Shown here piece by piece: positions 62,867 to 64,000 of a stretch of DNA of 64,000 nucleotides. The notes under the pieces are model-generated. The model searched no databases. It was not told the origin of the DNA and saw nothing but the letters and a program-made list of their open reading frames with translations. The stretch's first letter is position 1. Each line of letters begins with the position of its first letter. This DNA comes from Thermoleophilaceae bacterium (GTDB lineage: Bacteria > Actinomycetota > Thermoleophilia > Solirubrobacterales > Thermoleophilaceae): the NCBI GenBank assembly GCA_030447905.1, contig JAUJNZ010000003.1, positions 200,257 to 264,256 of the forward strand. The letters run 5' to 3'. The position numbers and the translations under genes were made by a program.

Positions 62867-63157
62867 ATGACCCGAATAGGACCCAACGCAACCCAGCGAT
62901 CAGCGCGCAAGGCTTCACTCACCGCGCCCGGCCTGCTGCTCGGCATCGGGCTAGGAGGGTTCATCGACGGGGTCCTCCTGCACCAGATCCTCCAGAATGA
63001 AAGTCCCCCATCCCGCGAGGACCAGGCCTTGCTCTGGGCGCCGGTCTCCTCGGAGGGGACCTCGCACTCGCCCGCAGCGAGGGACGAAAGTTCCCATCGG
63101 GAGGAGACACGCGCGGGCCTAACCCGAAGGGGATCCGCCTTGCGAACATGGAGCTAG
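62867..63157 (+). pseudogene. Truncated DUF2243 membrane protein gene
   Basis: An ATG with GGAGG upstream (62851-62855) opens a frame whose residues 20-45, APGLLLGIGLGGFIDGVLLH, are the first TM helix of DUF2243 proteins (GxGLGGFxDGxxLHQILQ). Similarity stops abruptly after LHQILQN (about 62996); what follows is Ser/Pro/Arg-rich and runs into tRNA-Ala. Normal DUF2243 proteins have several more TM helices, so this is a 5' fragment. The 150 bases up to tRNA-Ala hold no other gene. Confidence 0.65.
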
Positions 63158-63221
63158 CCGGACTCGAACCGGCGACCTCCTGGGTGCGATCCAGGCGCTC
63201 TCCCAGCTGAGCTATAGCCCC
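63149..63221 (-). tRNA. tRNA-Ala(CGC)
   Basis: 73 nt on the minus strand. Acceptor GGGGCTA with TAGCTCC and discriminator A, D arm GCTC..GAGC, anticodon stem CCTGG/CCAGG around ATCGCAC (anticodon CGC), T arm GCCGG/CCGGC with TTCGAGT. CCA is not encoded. Reads GCG codons, frequent in this genome. Confidence 0.95.
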
Positions 63222-63376
63222 GCGTGCACGCATCCGGTCACGCCGGCGGCGGCCCTCGAGATGGTAGCGCCGCCCGCGAGCCCCGGCGGGCCGAGCCCTT
63301 TTTTCGGCGGTACCCTGTTAGGGCAGGTCGGCGGCGCTCGGATCAGTCCACGGAGCGGCCGCGTCTGTCGACGCAA

Positions 63377-64000
63377 ATGAGCTTTCCTAACCGTCTTCAA
63401 CTTCTGTGGGCGATCGTGCTGATCGCCCCGACGGTCGCCGTCCTGATGTTGCTCCTCGGTGGGGATTCGGGCGCGCGCGAGAGTGAGGTACGCGCCTCAC
63501 AGGGACTGCGGAGCGCGTTCGTCGTCTACGGGAGCGCGCGGGCTGAGGCGCGGGCGGCGCTCGTGCGCGCGGCCCGCAATCCGGACCTGCGCCAGGCCCT
63601 CGAGGGCGGACCTTCGATCGAGCTCGAGCGCCGGGCGGAGGAGCTGGTGGCCCGGAGCCCGGCGCTCGAGAGCCTTGCCTTCTACGCACCCTCCGGTAGA
63701 CGGCTCGTGCAGGCGGGGGCCCGTGACGCGGTCGCCTCGGCCGGCGCGGCAGCCACGGTCGAGGCCAGAGACCGCCTCGGCGTGGTCACCGGATCGACGA
63801 CGACCGCGGCCGAGCTGGCCCGCCGCATCGAGCGCTCGACGCGACTCGAGGCTCACGTCCTGCGCAACGACACGAACCTCGCCGCCACGCTGCCCGGCGT
63901 CGAGGACGCGCCTGCAGACACCGGTGAGCTCGAGATCGGAGGCGAGGACTACCAGGCCGCCTACGACTCGATCGACGAGCCGGCGGGGCCTTCCGTCCGT
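63377..64000 (+). CDS. N-terminal part of a membrane sensor protein (partial)
   Basis: ATG 63377 opens a frame that reaches the window end without a stop (208 codons seen). A TM helix at the start (LLWAIVLIAPTVAVLMLLLG) leads to an extracellular helix-rich domain (VRASQGLRSAFVVYGSARAE, ARNPDLRQALEGG, LVARSPALESLAFYAPSGRR), resembling the double-Cache type sensor regions of receptor kinases and diguanylate cyclases of these bacteria. The output domain is outside the window, so function is open. The 155 bases before it contain tRNA-Ala's promoter side and a T6 run at 63299-63304 with no clear hairpin. Confidence 0.65.
   Translation, partial: MSFPNRLQLLWAIVLIAPTVAVLMLLLGGDSGARESEVRASQGLRSAFVVYGSARAEARAALVRAARNPDLRQALEGGPSIELERRAEELVARSPALESLAFYAPSGRRLVQAGARDAVASAGAAATVEARDRLGVVTGSTTTAAELARRIERSTRLEAHVLRNDTNLAATLPGVEDAPADTGELEIGGEDYQAAYDSIDEPAGPSVR

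Noticed and set aside
63280-63304. Terminator at the T6 run after tRNA-Ala
   Set aside because: The tRNA is on the minus strand, so this is its upstream side, and only a 4-bp stem precedes the T run.

Overview
The window is a high-GC chromosome segment around the replication origin of an actinobacterium. The evidence is the gene order rpmH-rnpA-yidD-yidC-khpB-rsmG-parA-parB running away from dnaA-dnaN-recF-DciA-gyrB-gyrA, followed by the typically actinobacterial fhaA-fhaB-pstP-rodA/ftsW-pbpA-pknB cluster. Protein style (DUF3105, DUF4446, golvesin-type amidase, E. coli-length GyrB) makes me favour the class Thermoleophilia, but that is an inference from gene content, not a marker search.

Layout. 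0-5.3 kb: end of an unknown gene with a terminator, Mrp/ApbC ATPase, VOC protein, ferredoxin, NAD(P)-binding protein, and groES-groEL behind a perfect CIRCE operator. 5.4-9.45 kb: the accessory part. It holds a helical protein of unknown function, a frameshifted AAA ATPase, then a 2.55-kb island flanked by 44-bp direct repeats of the 3' half of tRNA-Ile(GAT). The island carries a TIR-like (MTH538/Thoeris ThsB-like) gene, an overlapping two-TM protein gene, an IS3 remnant and a broken DNA methyltransferase. It has no integrase. 9.5-14.2 kb (minus strand): parB, parA, rsmG (with a parS-like palindrome in its 5' end), khpB, yidC, yidD, rnpA, rpmH. 14.4-23.7 kb (plus strand): dnaA, a cluster of TGTCGAC-type candidate DnaA boxes, dnaN, recF, dciA-like, gyrB, gyrA. 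23.75-24.06 kb: a gene-poor stretch with an unusual structured leader, tiny ORF and terminator hairpin. 24.06-27.3 kb (minus): HNH endonuclease, pheA, DUF4446, a membrane-anchored protein. 27.4-37.7 kb (plus): a polytopic Ser/Thr kinase, fhaA, fhaB, pstP, SEDS protein, PBP, pknB with PASTA domains, ddl: signalling and peptidoglycan growth in one run. 37.7-42.8 kb: a second kinase with an extracellular discoidin-like domain, a DsbA-family protein, purM, uppP, dedA. 42.8-57.6 kb: a surface-polysaccharide locus (aminotransferase, DUF354, nucleotide-sugar dehydratase, LytR_C and FlgD-Ig proteins, three glycosyltransferases, a GT-C-like membrane enzyme, O-antigen ligase-like protein, beta-propeller, initiating sugar-phosphate transferase, NeuD-like acyltransferase). 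57.6-64 kb: PGRP amidase with a structured leader, DUF3105, TauE/SafE exporter and an MBL-rhodanese protein (sulfur handling), a truncated DUF2243 gene, tRNA-Ala(CGC), and the start of a membrane sensor protein that runs off the end.

How it works together: the centre couples replication/segregation and membrane insertion with cell-wall synthesis controlled by PknB/PstP/FhaA/FhaB, and flanks it with lipid-carrier recycling (UppP) and export of surface glycans. The most unusual material is the small tRNA-Ile island with a possible Thoeris-like TIR plus two-TM defence pair, and the post-gyrA leader whose ribosome binding site can pair with all 14 nt of the usual 16S rRNA 3' tail. Indels are concentrated at 5.9-9.3 kb while all other long genes are intact, so either the accessory region is decaying or it was sequenced less accurately.
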